Source: Candidatus Hodarchaeota archaeon (GTDB lineage: Archaea; Asgardarchaeota; Heimdallarchaeia; Hodarchaeales; Hodarchaeaceae). Taken from it: a stretch of DNA of 64,000 nucleotides. The stretch is taken from assembly GCA_016840035.1 (NCBI GenBank), contig JAEOTC010000031.1, positions 1-64,000 of the forward strand, given 5' to 3'. Below are positions 46,583 through 56,680 of this stretch, piece by piece; position 1 is the first letter of the stretch, and each line of letters begins with the position of its first letter. Position numbers and translations under genes: made by a program. Under the pieces are notes generated by a model. That model did not search any database. It worked only from the letters and a program-made list of their open reading frames with translations, and was not told where the DNA came from.

Positions 46583-49171
46583 ATGAAAATTATGCAACCC
46601 TGGTTTAAAGTTGTTAAACCAAATTCTTTCATTGAATCTCTTGGTAGACAAGAGGATCTACTAGTTGCTGATTTGGGTGATGTTATAGCTGGAACAGCTC
46701 ATCCAATCTATCTTGAGCCTGAGCTCTTCGCAAATTCTACTTACTTTACAAGTGGATTGATTACCTTTCTTGACTCTATTCTTGCTAAAATATCAACAGG
46801 TGAAGGCAATAGCATAATTCGATTACAAACGCGATTCGGTGGAGGAAAAACTCATAGCTTAATTGCGGCTCATCATCTATTGAATGACCAATCCATTTTT
46901 AGGAAACACATATCTCCTATCACTTTAGAGCATGAACCGCGTATTGCTAGAATTATAGGAACCCATCTCAATCCCATAGAAGGTCGTAGAGTAAAGGATA
47001 TTCAGATCTACACTCCCTGGGGAGAACTTGCATACCAATTAGGAGGATCTGAATCTTACGCGAAAGTCCTAGAAAATGACCAAAGCCGTATCTCACCGGG
47101 AAAGACCGTACTATTAACACTTTTTTCAGCAAACAACCCTACTGTGATATTATTGGACGAAATCACGGAGTTTATCGCAAAAGCGAGGGGAGTAAAAGTC
47201 AATGATTCAAATTTGGGTCTTCAAACACTCATATTCTTACAAGAATTAACTGAATGCATTCGATCGTTAAATAAATCAATTTTAGTAATAACTCTACCTG
47301 AAAGAGAGTATGAAATTACTGAGGGGAATGATAAACCCGTTCTCATTGAAATTGATCATATATTAGGGCGAATTGATTCACTAATCGTTCCTTCGGAGCG
47401 ATCTGATTTATATCAAATAATCAGGAAGAAATTAATCAAAGAAATCATCGATAGTGAGGCATTAATACAAATTGTTGATAGTTATACTGAATTCTATTAT
47501 CAGAACAGGAAGGAATTTCCAACTTTCTCTGTAGAAAAATCATATCGATCTCAGTTAAGAGACGCATACCCCTTCCATCCTGCAACAATTGATTTATTAT
47601 TTGATAAATGGAATAAACTACCTACATTTCAGGGTACACGGACAATCTTACATGTGTTAGCAAGAACCTTGTTCGAGCTGGATCATGCAAATAATAATTT
47701 GTTATTGATTAAGCCTACAGATTTTCTTCTTCTAGAAAATTCATGGAAAGTCCTTTTTTATCGTCATCTTCCAATTAAATTAACAGAAGTTCTAAAACAT
47801 GAGATAAACATATTTGAAACCTTCATTCGTTTGGAACACAAGCCTAAAAACTGGTTAGATCTAGGTAAAATGATTATATTTTCAATTTTCTTGAATTCAG
47901 TCCCCTCATTGGATGATCGCGGGATTTCTTTGCAAGAAATATGCCTAGCCACCTGGGGGCCTGATAAAGAATTGGTACTTATCTTGGAAATATTTAGTTC
48001 ATTATTACAAAACCAGGAATACCTTCACCAAAGGGATAATAAAAATTACATATCAGAAGATACGAATTTTAATCATAAAGTTACAAATCTGAAAAATAAA
48101 GTTGAATCTGATGCCTTAATAGAAATCAAAAACACCTTGAATTCACAGAAGAGAAATCAATCTATCGAGGTTTATGTGTGGCCAAAATCGTCAGATGAAA
48201 TCCGTGACAGTCCGAATTTGAAGCTCATTCTATTATCACCAGCTCTCCAAGATATGGATTTAAAGACCTGGGTCAAGTTGAAAGGAGACAAATTTCGTAA
48301 ATATCAAAATACGATGCTATTCAGCAGACTTCATTCCCATAATTTCCATCAACTAAAGGAACTTACTCAGAAGAAAATTGCTATTAAGCGAATAAAAGAC
48401 GAATCCAAAATTGAGGATTTAGACAAGAAAAGTAAACTGAAACTAAACTCAAGAAAGGTTGAATTAGAAAATGGAATAGAGTATTTTCAAAATCGAATTT
48501 ACTTGGAATTCTCTGATGGTAATCATAATTATTTTCTTCATCCTCCGAAACATTCTAACACGTCGATTACAAGATGGATGATTCAACAACTAATTGAAAA
48601 CGAAGTAATTGTCAATAAAATTCATCCACTTTATATCAAAGACAACTTTCTTAAGAAAGATGGAAAAATTAATACACACAGTATTCTAAATCAATTCTTG
48701 AAAAATATAGATTTTCCTAAACTATTGAATAGGAATATCTTACAAGATTCTCTATCCAAAGGAATAAAGGAGAACATATTCAAGTTTGAAGTTATATCAG
48801 ATACAAAATCTGATTCAAGTTCACCTCAAGAAACTCCAATGGACTATGTTATCTCATTCACAAGAAATGAAATAATAAGAGCGCCAAATCAACATCTTCA
48901 ATCGTCTGTTGAGACAGACATAAAAAAAGACGAAAAAAGTCAACAGATAGACAAGAACCGTATAACTTTAAGTTTTCAATCTCTAGACTCAAAAAAAATC
49001 CAACAAATTAAGAAAGGAATAGTCGAACCTTTAGAAACAGAGGAAGGGGATTTTAAGATTGATATAACTTTTAGAATATCCAATCCAGAGAATCTGAAGA
49101 ATAAATTGACCCTACACCTGATTAAAGAAACAGTCAATCAACTCGAAGGAGAAATTACGGAGGAAGAATAA
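46583..49171 (+). CDS. DUF499-like AAA-type ATPase
   Basis: An 862-residue protein. The P-loop is FGGGKTHS (85-92), followed by a long N-terminal ATPase region with Walker B VILLDE (188-193); a TRFGGGKTHSL-type P-loop and the LGDVIAGTAHPIYL region resemble the DUF499 family of predicted ATPases. Homologues occur with adenine methyltransferases in predicted bacterial and archaeal defence modules. The C-terminal half is long, charged and of no recognised domain. The start could instead be the ATG at 46592, which has GGAATGA just upstream. It is alone here, about 29 kb from the two methyltransferases. Confidence 0.75.
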   Translation: MKIMQPWFKVVKPNSFIESLGRQEDLLVADLGDVIAGTAHPIYLEPELFANSTYFTSGLITFLDSILAKISTGEGNSIIRLQTRFGGGKTHSLIAAHHLLNDQSIFRKHISPITLEHEPRIARIIGTHLNPIEGRRVKDIQIYTPWGELAYQLGGSESYAKVLENDQSRISPGKTVLLTLFSANNPTVILLDEITEFIAKARGVKVNDSNLGLQTLIFLQELTECIRSLNKSILVITLPEREYEITEGNDKPVLIEIDHILGRIDSLIVPSERSDLYQIIRKKLIKEIIDSEALIQIVDSYTEFYYQNRKEFPTFSVEKSYRSQLRDAYPFHPATIDLLFDKWNKLPTFQGTRTILHVLARTLFELDHANNNLLLIKPTDFLLLENSWKVLFYRHLPIKLTEVLKHEINIFETFIRLEHKPKNWLDLGKMIIFSIFLNSVPSLDDRGISLQEICLATWGPDKELVLILEIFSSLLQNQEYLHQRDNKNYISEDTNFNHKVTNLKNKVESDALIEIKNTLNSQKRNQSIEVYVWPKSSDEIRDSPNLKLILLSPALQDMDLKTWVKLKGDKFRKYQNTMLFSRLHSHNFHQLKELTQKKIAIKRIKDESKIEDLDKKSKLKLNSRKVELENGIEYFQNRIYLEFSDGNHNYFLHPPKHSNTSITRWMIQQLIENEVIVNKIHPLYIKDNFLKKDGKINTHSILNQFLKNIDFPKLLNRNILQDSLSKGIKENIFKFEVISDTKSDSSSPQETPMDYVISFTRNEIIRAPNQHLQSSVETDIKKDEKSQQIDKNRITLSFQSLDSKKIQQIKKGIVEPLETEEGDFKIDITFRISNPENLKNKLTLHLIKETVNQLEGEITEEE

Positions 49172-49194
49172 GTTAAAATTAATTCATCGGGCTC

Positions 49195-51027
49195 TTACTT
49201 TTCTTTTTTAGAATTAGAATTAAAATGAAGAAAAATCTTCTCCCCAGTCGAACGGTTGATAGTTTCAACTTGACAGAGCTCTTCAACGCTCGCACTTTTA
49301 ATTCTCTCAATACTCCCAAAATGAGATAACAAATTCTTTCTTCTTTTTGCACCTACTCCAGGAATATTATCCAGTTCAGATTTCTGTTGTAAAACACGCC
49401 GTTTTTTATGATAAGAAACCGCAAAACGGTGTGCTTCATCTCGGGTTTGCTTCAATAATCTCAACGCAAGACTATCGATTGGAAACAAAACAGGTTTTCT
49501 TTTTTGAGGTAGGAATACTTCTTCCTCCCTTTTTGCTAATCCGATAACTGGAATTGTTAACTTAAAGGACTTTAATATTTGTCCGATCGCGTTTACCTGT
49601 GGTTTTCCCCCATCTACAACAATTAAATCAGGTAAATCTTTTGCAAACGTTTTATCCTTGTGTTTCAATCTACGATTTAATACCTCTCGCATCATTGCAA
49701 CATCATTTGGTTCAGGAGGCAAAGTTTTTATTTTAAACTTTCGATACTGAGATTTATGCGGCACTCCCTCATAGAAAACGACCATTGATCCCACAGGTAA
49801 CTGACCTTGTAGATTAGAAATATCGTATGTCTCAATTCTTGTGGGTAGATCCTTTAAGTCGAGTCGAGTTTTTAGCTCTTTTAAGGCATTTTTCTTGATT
49901 TCTAACTTGGTTTTCGCTTTTCGTACCTGTTCACCAAGCTGAAACCGTTTTTTCAATACTATTGGTTTAAACATTTTACGTTCTTGAATTTCAGGAATGT
50001 TGTGAAGTTGTATGGTTATACCTTGTCTTTTAGACAACCATATTTCAAGAGTTTCTTGTTCATCACTGATATCTACAGATGATTCGATAATTGGTGGAAT
50101 AAAATCGGAGTCAAGATAGAAATTCTTGATGTAGCTTTTTACTATCTCAGCTTCTGAAAGAGAACTCAACTGACCCCAATTACGTTCATCTATATTAATT
50201 ATTTCGTTGTCTTGAATCCAAAAGTTGAGTAAAAGATAGTGATCATCCTCAGAGATGAGGATTACTACATCTTTAGCCCTCGGAATTGCCAAGGTCTTCT
50301 GGGAAGCAATTGTCCTTTCAATTTGAGAAATTCTGTCGCGAATTTTGGCTGCACCTTCAAAATTCAGCTTTTCGGATAGAGAATTCATCTCATTATATAA
50401 TATCTCTAATAGATCCTCTCTTTTGCCTTGAAGAAATAGAACTAGTTCGTTAACTATCTGCTGATAATCATCAAGAGAGATATTTCCAACACATGGAGCA
50501 CTACACCTCTTAATTGAATAATCTAGACAGGCTTTTTTCGTTCTAAAACAGTAAGTTTTATTAGCAACAGGGAAAATACGACGAAGGACTCTTACAGAAG
50601 ATCTCAATGCTGTAACATCTTTTTTCCTTCCAAAAAACCAATCATATGAATTTAAAGGACTACGTACAATAAAAAGGCGACTAAATTTCTCATTTTCTGA
50701 AGGAATCGTGATTTGTACCAGAGGATAATCTTTATCATCTTTCCAGTCAATATTATAACGCGGGTGATAAATTCGAATTAGATCCCGCTCACGAATAAAT
50801 GCTGCTTCGCTTGATTCATGGATCTCATAGTCAAATGATTTGATATTGGCAACAAGCTCACGAGTTTTTCTATCTGGAATATCACGTCTAAAATAGGAGC
50901 TAACTCGCTTTTTCAAATCCTTAGCTGCTCCTACATAAATTACTTTACCTGAATCATCTAGCATGAGATAAACCCCGGGAAGATGGGGCAACTTTGCTAA
51001 ATCAGATTGTAAAGTTGAACTTTCCAC
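49195..51027 (-). CDS. uvrC: UvrABC nucleotide-excision repair subunit UvrC
   Basis: A 610-residue endonuclease. The N-terminal GIY-YIG nuclease (GVYLML then YVGAAKDLKKRV) makes the 3' incision. A CxxxxC pair (CSAPC region) follows, then a UVR helical hairpin for UvrB (ILYNEMNSLSEKLNFEGAAKIRDRI). The RNase H-like half starts near LPDLIVVDGGKPQ and makes the 5' incision, and a C-terminal helix-hairpin-helix (IPGVGAKRRKNLL) binds DNA. Length is typical. The Uvr system is bacterial in origin and was probably acquired by transfer. uvrB lies about 2 kb away; uvrA is not in the window. Confidence 0.97.
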   Translation of the reverse strand: MESSTLQSDLAKLPHLPGVYLMLDDSGKVIYVGAAKDLKKRVSSYFRRDIPDRKTRELVANIKSFDYEIHESSEAAFIRERDLIRIYHPRYNIDWKDDKDYPLVQITIPSENEKFSRLFIVRSPLNSYDWFFGRKKDVTALRSSVRVLRRIFPVANKTYCFRTKKACLDYSIKRCSAPCVGNISLDDYQQIVNELVLFLQGKREDLLEILYNEMNSLSEKLNFEGAAKIRDRISQIERTIASQKTLAIPRAKDVVILISEDDHYLLLNFWIQDNEIINIDERNWGQLSSLSEAEIVKSYIKNFYLDSDFIPPIIESSVDISDEQETLEIWLSKRQGITIQLHNIPEIQERKMFKPIVLKKRFQLGEQVRKAKTKLEIKKNALKELKTRLDLKDLPTRIETYDISNLQGQLPVGSMVVFYEGVPHKSQYRKFKIKTLPPEPNDVAMMREVLNRRLKHKDKTFAKDLPDLIVVDGGKPQVNAIGQILKSFKLTIPVIGLAKREEEVFLPQKRKPVLFPIDSLALRLLKQTRDEAHRFAVSYHKKRRVLQQKSELDNIPGVGAKRRKNLLSHFGSIERIKSASVEELCQVETINRSTGEKIFLHFNSNSKKEK

Positions 51028-51191
51028 TCATATCAAATCCAATTAGATGTTTTTAGGGTGCATCCTTAGAATTTATTGGTTTTTGCTTAAGTGTGTGAAA
51101 TGATATAAAATATAAGAGGCAAACCCTCATTTCAATAAATGTCTCCTCCCCCTCAAGTTAAGCTTAAAACACTCTCTAACAACAAGAAATA

Positions 51192-52031
51192 ATGGGGATT
51201 ACACCTGTGGTTAAGGAAAAAAGATATTTTTTTATGTGTCCTCCTTTTGAGATCGTAGGACGGAAAAAGCAATTAGTTGTGGGTCGACGTGGCCAATTTG
51301 AGATTTCACAGAATTTAGTCCAATACAAACTTGGGAACTCTGTGACGAACTTCCTAATCTTACATCCTTCAGAAGGACTTGGCGAATTTACCGAACTCCC
51401 ACCTGATTCTAATTTTGATAGTTATCACCTTTTCAGACAAATCTGTCAAGGAAGATCAGAAATTAACCTTCTACCTAGTAGTTCAAATCAGGAACAAACC
51501 AAAACCGCCCTTGATTTCATTTATGGAAATACACTTCCATTTACAGATAACGAAATGGGACCAGGATTTTACAATCTACATTCAATTCCTCCAAATGTAT
51601 ATGAAGAATTTTATAGGTTAGCAGAGCAACAAGAAGACTCAATTACCACGACAGTGGCAACCTTCAATAAAAATGTGTTCATTCCATTTAAACAAAAAGT
51701 TATTGGGACTTATCACACAGATGGAGAGGCGGATGAAGAGAAATCAAAGTCTGCACTTGATGTAATTAATAGAGATTTCCCAGGATTTCTGAATCTACAT
51801 CAAGACCTTCAAACTATTTTATTCAATCAAGCCGATCTTATATCTGAATATCGAAATATATCTTTCAGCATAATTAGTCCACTACTTAGAAAATTTCGTA
51901 TGTTAAGCTTATTGCAAGCCGCTTTAATAACCGAAAAGAAGAAAAAGGGATTAGAAATGAGGTTTAAACCTAGAACCTACACTGTAAAAGAAGTTGTGGA
52001 TTCTATATCCCCTTCGATTGTACCTAGATAG
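51192..52031 (+). CDS. Hypothetical soluble protein next to a GTPase
   Basis: A 279-residue protein I do not recognise. It has a mainly beta N-terminal half and a helical C-terminal end (LLRKFRMLSLLQAALITEKKKKG). A TATA-like GATATAAAATA (51102-51112) lies about 80 bases upstream; the ribosome-binding site is weak. It converges with the divergent GTPase gene with 14 bases between them and lies between the two uvr genes, but nothing shows a repair role. Confidence 0.65.
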   Translation: MGITPVVKEKRYFFMCPPFEIVGRKKQLVVGRRGQFEISQNLVQYKLGNSVTNFLILHPSEGLGEFTELPPDSNFDSYHLFRQICQGRSEINLLPSSSNQEQTKTALDFIYGNTLPFTDNEMGPGFYNLHSIPPNVYEEFYRLAEQQEDSITTTVATFNKNVFIPFKQKVIGTYHTDGEADEEKSKSALDVINRDFPGFLNLHQDLQTILFNQADLISEYRNISFSIISPLLRKFRMLSLLQAALITEKKKKGLEMRFKPRTYTVKEVVDSISPSIVPR

Positions 52032-52045
52032 AAGTTTGGTAACCT

Positions 52046-52720
52046 TTAAGACTCAAAAAGATAGACCTTTAGAATCTCGAAAAGTTTGTTGATTTCGCTA
52101 TAAGGGCTATAGAGTGCAGAAATGTAAGAAATACCAAATTTTGATCTAGGAAATGTTTCTTTAAAGATATCCATTATTGAAGCAAATTGGGAAAGAAACT
52201 CTACGGCTTGATCTTTGATTTCTGGTGAAATGTGAAAATCTTTTGCGCTATAAGACGTTGAAACACAGGTGTCACATTTATTGACTACAAAATGAAAAAT
52301 GTACTTCTTCGTCTTAGCCTTCTCATCAGCTCGTTCAGGATTCAGATCTAGTGAGTCTAAAAAATAGTTATAGGCATCTTCCATTGCTATGCGTGTGATT
52401 TCAATTGACTGTTGGGGATCAAGAAGGAAAAGCATTCCATCGGTATTAAATGCTCTTAAAACCTCTCTCCATTGTCTTCTGTATTTTATTTCCCCTGGAT
52501 TATCAATAGCAAGAATTTGATATTTTCGATAGGCTTCAGGATGATACCAAGGATATGAATCTGAACTTTGAAGTCTAATTTTCTTTTGTTCGATATTTAT
52601 TTGATAGCTTTTCTTGCTTTTTATTGTTCTGACATCAGTTCCCTTCATCCGGTCAATTAACGTTGTTTTACCGACACCAGTATTTCCAAGAATTGAAATT
52701 CGGATTTTTCTATCAAACAC
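52046..52720 (-). CDS. Divergent small GTPase
   Basis: A 224-residue protein. G1 is GNTGVGKT (12-19). G3 is DNPGE (73-77), without Gln and with Pro in place of Ala. G4 is VNKCD (146-150) and a probable G5 is SALYS near 200. A long insertion with charged residues lies before G4 (NPERADEKAKTKKY). The G2 region is not obvious. It resembles neither Rab, Arf nor Gtr closely. The start codon is read as GTG. It converges with the hypothetical gene and is divergent from uvrB. Confidence 0.82.
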   Translation of the reverse strand: MFDRKIRISILGNTGVGKTTLIDRMKGTDVRTIKSKKSYQINIEQKKIRLQSSDSYPWYHPEAYRKYQILAIDNPGEIKYRRQWREVLRAFNTDGMLFLLDPQQSIEITRIAMEDAYNYFLDSLDLNPERADEKAKTKKYIFHFVVNKCDTCVSTSYSAKDFHISPEIKDQAVEFLSQFASIMDIFKETFPRSKFGISYISALYSPYSEINKLFEILKVYLFES

Positions 52721-52819
52721 AATGGATCCTCTGAGTTTTTAACATATTAATTTGATTAGTCTCTATTTCTTGAGCTTGACTCCCTCTATAAAAAGCTGAT
52801 TTTATTACCAGCATCAAAA

Positions 52820-52828
52820 TTTATAAGA
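52820..52828 (+). promoter_or_regulatory. TATA-like box for uvrB
   Basis: TTTATAAGA sits about 40 bases before the proposed uvrB start codon, so transcription should begin near 52845-52850. The GGAG ribosome-binding site at 52851-52854 would then lie almost at the 5' end of the message, which supports the start codon at 52864. Confidence 0.45.
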
Positions 52829-52863
52829 CACTAACCAGAATTTACAGCTTGGAGTGAATCCTA

Positions 52864-54873
52864 CTGTCAAAATTTAACTTAGTTTCGGAGTTCAAGCCAC
52901 GAGGCGATCAAACTCAAGCAATCCAGTTACTAGTTGATGGAATTAAAACGGGGAAAAATTTTCAAACGTTATTAGGTGTAACAGGATCAGGAAAAACTTT
53001 CACAGTAGCTAACGTAATTGAGAAGATAAATCGTCCAACTCTTGTGATTTCTCATAACAAGACCCTTGCGGCCCAACTTTATCAGGAATTCAAGGAATAC
53101 TTTCCAGAAAACGCTGTTGAATATTTTGTTTCCTTTTATGATTATTATCAACCCGAAGCATATCTACCCACTCCTGATCGCTACATAGAAAAAGATTTTG
53201 ACATAAATGAAGAAATAGACAAAATGCGAGCTTCAACAACCAGAAGTTTATTAGAACGGGATGATGTAGTTGTTGTAGCCTCTGTCTCCTGTATCTATGG
53301 CCTTGGCAAACCAGAGCATTACAAAAATATGAGCTTCTTTGTACAGAAAGGCATGGAGATTACAAAAGAAAAGATTTTATCCCATCTGATTGACATTTTA
53401 TATGAACGAAATGAGGTAGCTCTCACTAGAGGGAAAATTAGGTCAAGGGGGGATATAATTGATGTTTGGCCAGTATACGATGACACTGCGGTTCGAATCG
53501 AATTGTTTGGGGATGAGGTTGAACGTATTTCCATAATTCACCCAGTTTCAGGTAAACGCATCTCAGAATTAGACCGTACATATATTTTTCCTGCTAAACA
53601 CTATGTAAGACCAAGGGAAGAGCTACAGGCAGTCCTTGGTGATATTCGAAAGGAATTAAAAGAGCGGTTATCGGAGTTAACTAATCAAAAGAAGTTAGTT
53701 GAAGCTCAACGACTACAACAACGAACTCAGTATGATTTAGAACTAATCGATCAAATCGGGTATGCCCCGGGAATGGAAAATTACTCTAGATATTTTGATG
53801 GCCGAAAACCGGGAGAACCTCCTTCTACATTGTTTAATTTCTTCCCCTCTGATTACCTTCTAATTATTGATGAATCACATATGACAATTCCTCAGGTCGG
53901 AGGAATGCGAGAGGGTGACTACTCAAGAAAGAAGAATCTTATCGATTATGGATTTCGCTTACCTTCAGCATTTGATCATAGACCCCTCGCGTTCTCTGAG
54001 TTTGAAGAAGAAATGGGAAAAACAATATTTCTGAGCGCAACTCCTGGTCCCTATGAAATGCATTTAACTGGAAAAACTAATGTCGTTGAACAAATAATCC
54101 GACCTACTGGCCTCGTAGATCCTGAAATCATTGTTCGTTTGAATTTACCAAATCATATTGATGACCTCGTTAATGAAATTCAAAAAACAACAGAAAAAGG
54201 GGAAAGGACTCTTGTGACGACCTTAACCAAGCGAATGGCAGAGAATCTGGCTGATTATTTTGATGAAATAGGTATTCGGTCACGATATTTGCACTCTGAA
54301 ATTAAAACGTTAGAACGAACCGATATTCTGCGATCACTCAGGCTAGGTGACTTTGATGTCCTTGTAGGTATCAATTTGTTGCGAGAAGGACTTGACCTCC
54401 CTGAGGTATCATTAGTTGCAATTCTCGATGCTGATAAACAAGGTTTTTTGCGAAACGAACGAGCTTTGATTCAAACAATAGGCCGAGCCTCCAGAAACGT
54501 GAATGGAAGAGTAATATTCTATGCAGATGCAATTTCTGATTCTATGGAAGCTGCAATTAGAGAAACAAAGCGCAGACGACGGATCCAACTTCGATTCAAT
54601 GAAAAAGCGGGATTAACACCTAAAACTATCATCAAAGAGGTTCGTTCTCCATTGATTGAATTAGAAACGAGTTTTTCTAATATCAAGAAGGAAAAGATTG
54701 CTAAAGAAGACCTACCTGAATATCTTGATGCATTAAAAGAGGAGATGCAGCTTGCAGCAAAAAATCTCGAATTTGAAAAAGCAGCAGAGATTCGTGATAT
54801 GATACTCGTTATGCAAGATCCTAAAGCAAAAACAATCCCCAAGCTAATAGAAAGGAAGAAAAAGAAAAAATAG
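52864..54873 (+). CDS. uvrB: UvrABC nucleotide-excision repair subunit UvrB, apparent CTG start
   Basis: A 669-residue helicase-like damage-verification subunit. The first in-frame ATG/GTG/TTG is at 53044, but that start would delete the Walker A motif. Reading back, the frame encodes LVSEFKPRGDQTQAI, then Walker A GVTGSGKT (about 40-47), exactly the UvrB N-terminus, and stops at 52855. The only reasonable start is CTG at 52864 with GGAG about 9 bases before it. The protein also has the PEAYLPTPDRYIEKD beta-hairpin region, DESH Walker B, the C-terminal helicase motifs (IGRASRN) and a UVR domain (LEFEKAAEIRDMI) for UvrC. Confidence 0.93.
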   Translation: MSKFNLVSEFKPRGDQTQAIQLLVDGIKTGKNFQTLLGVTGSGKTFTVANVIEKINRPTLVISHNKTLAAQLYQEFKEYFPENAVEYFVSFYDYYQPEAYLPTPDRYIEKDFDINEEIDKMRASTTRSLLERDDVVVVASVSCIYGLGKPEHYKNMSFFVQKGMEITKEKILSHLIDILYERNEVALTRGKIRSRGDIIDVWPVYDDTAVRIELFGDEVERISIIHPVSGKRISELDRTYIFPAKHYVRPREELQAVLGDIRKELKERLSELTNQKKLVEAQRLQQRTQYDLELIDQIGYAPGMENYSRYFDGRKPGEPPSTLFNFFPSDYLLIIDESHMTIPQVGGMREGDYSRKKNLIDYGFRLPSAFDHRPLAFSEFEEEMGKTIFLSATPGPYEMHLTGKTNVVEQIIRPTGLVDPEIIVRLNLPNHIDDLVNEIQKTTEKGERTLVTTLTKRMAENLADYFDEIGIRSRYLHSEIKTLERTDILRSLRLGDFDVLVGINLLREGLDLPEVSLVAILDADKQGFLRNERALIQTIGRASRNVNGRVIFYADAISDSMEAAIRETKRRRRIQLRFNEKAGLTPKTIIKEVRSPLIELETSFSNIKKEKIAKEDLPEYLDALKEEMQLAAKNLEFEKAAEIRDMILVMQDPKAKTIPKLIERKKKKK

Positions 54874-55060
54874 TTATCTTACATTTCTGAACCAGTGATA
54901 TAAAGTATTATCTCTGTTTGTATTGATATTAAGAAAAAATGTTTCCATTATATTCAGGTAACTGCTCCTAGACTAACTTGATACAATGCAACTTAAGAAT
55001 TAATTTAAATGAAAACCATATGCTATTTCTTAACATTATTAGATGTAGAGATGTTAGGAA

Positions 55061-56470
55061 ATGGAAGAATCAATCGCTACTGATATTACAATAATTGGTG
55101 GTGGCCCTGCTGGCTACGTTGCAGCCATTAGAGCCGCTCAACTTGGTGCAAAAGTTGTCTTAATAGAAAAAGGACATATTGGGGGCACCTGTCTCAATCG
55201 GGGGTGTATCCCTACTAAAGTCTTCGTGGAATCAGCAAAACATTGTAAATCCCTACGAGAAATGGCACGATTTGGGCTAAAATCAGAATATATAGGTGTC
55301 GACTTCCCTAGTATAATAAAACGTAAAACCATGATTGTTAAGAGACTTGTTCGAGGAGTAAGTTATCTACTAAGAAAAAACAATATTCAGGTTTTACATG
55401 GAGAAGGTAGTTTTATCGACGTACATACAATTTCAGTTTCCTCATTAGAGAAAAAATATGTAGTTACAACCAAAAAAACACTCATTGCAACAGGAAGTAA
55501 ACCATTCTTTGTACCTATACCTGGAATTGATGGAGCAAAGGTTTTAACTAGTAAAGAAATGCTTGAAATTGGTAATCTACCACAAAGTTTGATTGTAATT
55601 GGTGGAGGTGTAGTGGGTGGAGAATTCGCATGTGTGTTCAGATGCTTTGAAGAAACAGATGTGACTGTAGTTGAAATGCTCCCACGTTTACTCCCAATGG
55701 AAGATGCGGATTTAGGAGAGGAATTAGAAGCATCTTTTAAGAGAATAGGCATTGGAGTTCATACAAATTCGCGTGTGACTCGGATTTCTGATACTCCCGC
55801 TGGGAATAAACGAGTAACATTTACCGATTCAGAGGGGAAAGAGGTCAACATTGAAGCTGAGTTTGTCCTCGTATCTATAGGGAGAACTCCCTGTTTAGAT
55901 GGACTAAATCTCAGAGCTGCAGGGGTAAAATATGAACGAGGAGTATTTGTCAATAAAAAAATGGAGACCAATATTCCCGATATCTATGCTGCTGGCGATG
56001 TCGTGCAAGGTGTTCCCTCTCCAATGCTTGCATATACTGCATCTCATGAAGGGGAAGTAGCTGTTGAAAATGCACTCGGTCACGAAGTGGAAATGAGTTA
56101 CCACGCTATTCCAAGTACAATTTTTACAAATCCTGAAGTGTCTTCTGTTGGATTATCCGAGGAAAAAGCACGTGAACTTTATGGTGAAATTCTTGTAGGA
56201 AAATTCCCATTCCAAGGTAATGGCCGGGCTATTATTGCAGGCCATAATAGGGGATTTGTGAAAGTAATACTAGATGCAAAGACCACTGAAATAGTGGGAG
56301 TACATATAATCGGACCTTTTGCGACTGAAATAATATCTGAAGGAGCTTTAGCAGTTGCAAATCGAATGAAAGCTGAAGATATTATAAAAGTAGAACACGC
56401 TCATCCTGTGGTTTATGAAGCAATAAAAGAAGCAGTTTTAGTTGCGCTTGGTCGTCCTATTCACGCGTGA
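55061..56470 (+). CDS. lpdA: Dihydrolipoamide dehydrogenase (E3)
   Basis: A 469-residue flavoprotein that reoxidises dihydrolipoamide with NAD+. The FAD-binding motif is GGGPAG (13-18), the redox-active disulfide is CLNRGC (Cys44 and Cys49), a central NAD motif is GGGVVGGEF, and the C-terminal catalytic HAHPVVYE provides His and Glu. Length is normal. No E1 or E2 gene lies nearby, so it may serve glycine cleavage or another lipoyl enzyme elsewhere. A permease gene follows in the same direction. Confidence 0.93.
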   Translation: MEESIATDITIIGGGPAGYVAAIRAAQLGAKVVLIEKGHIGGTCLNRGCIPTKVFVESAKHCKSLREMARFGLKSEYIGVDFPSIIKRKTMIVKRLVRGVSYLLRKNNIQVLHGEGSFIDVHTISVSSLEKKYVVTTKKTLIATGSKPFFVPIPGIDGAKVLTSKEMLEIGNLPQSLIVIGGGVVGGEFACVFRCFEETDVTVVEMLPRLLPMEDADLGEELEASFKRIGIGVHTNSRVTRISDTPAGNKRVTFTDSEGKEVNIEAEFVLVSIGRTPCLDGLNLRAAGVKYERGVFVNKKMETNIPDIYAAGDVVQGVPSPMLAYTASHEGEVAVENALGHEVEMSYHAIPSTIFTNPEVSSVGLSEEKARELYGEILVGKFPFQGNGRAIIAGHNRGFVKVILDAKTTEIVGVHIIGPFATEIISEGALAVANRMKAEDIIKVEHAHPVVYEAIKEAVLVALGRPIHA

Positions 56471-56680
56471 ATTCAGAAAGGACAATATCCTAATCCGGAT
56501 CTTTGAAACTAGTACATATATACAAAAAATGAACCTCCGATTTGGTGTATTGGTCAAATTTCCCGTCCCAGTTTCCTATACAACCCTAATTTCGATTACT
56601 TCAAACATTAGATATAAAAATTGAATTTATTTCCATTCCCATGTCGTCCTACTAAATTCCTTTTTAGCTAGGAAATATCC

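Noticed and set aside
53044-54873. uvrB starting at GTG 53044
   Set aside because: This start would remove the Walker A motif and the conserved UvrB N-terminus that is encoded in frame just upstream.
56442-56624. Small open frame of 60 residues after lpdA
   Set aside because: It overlaps the end of lpdA, lacks a convincing ribosome-binding site and has an unstructured composition.
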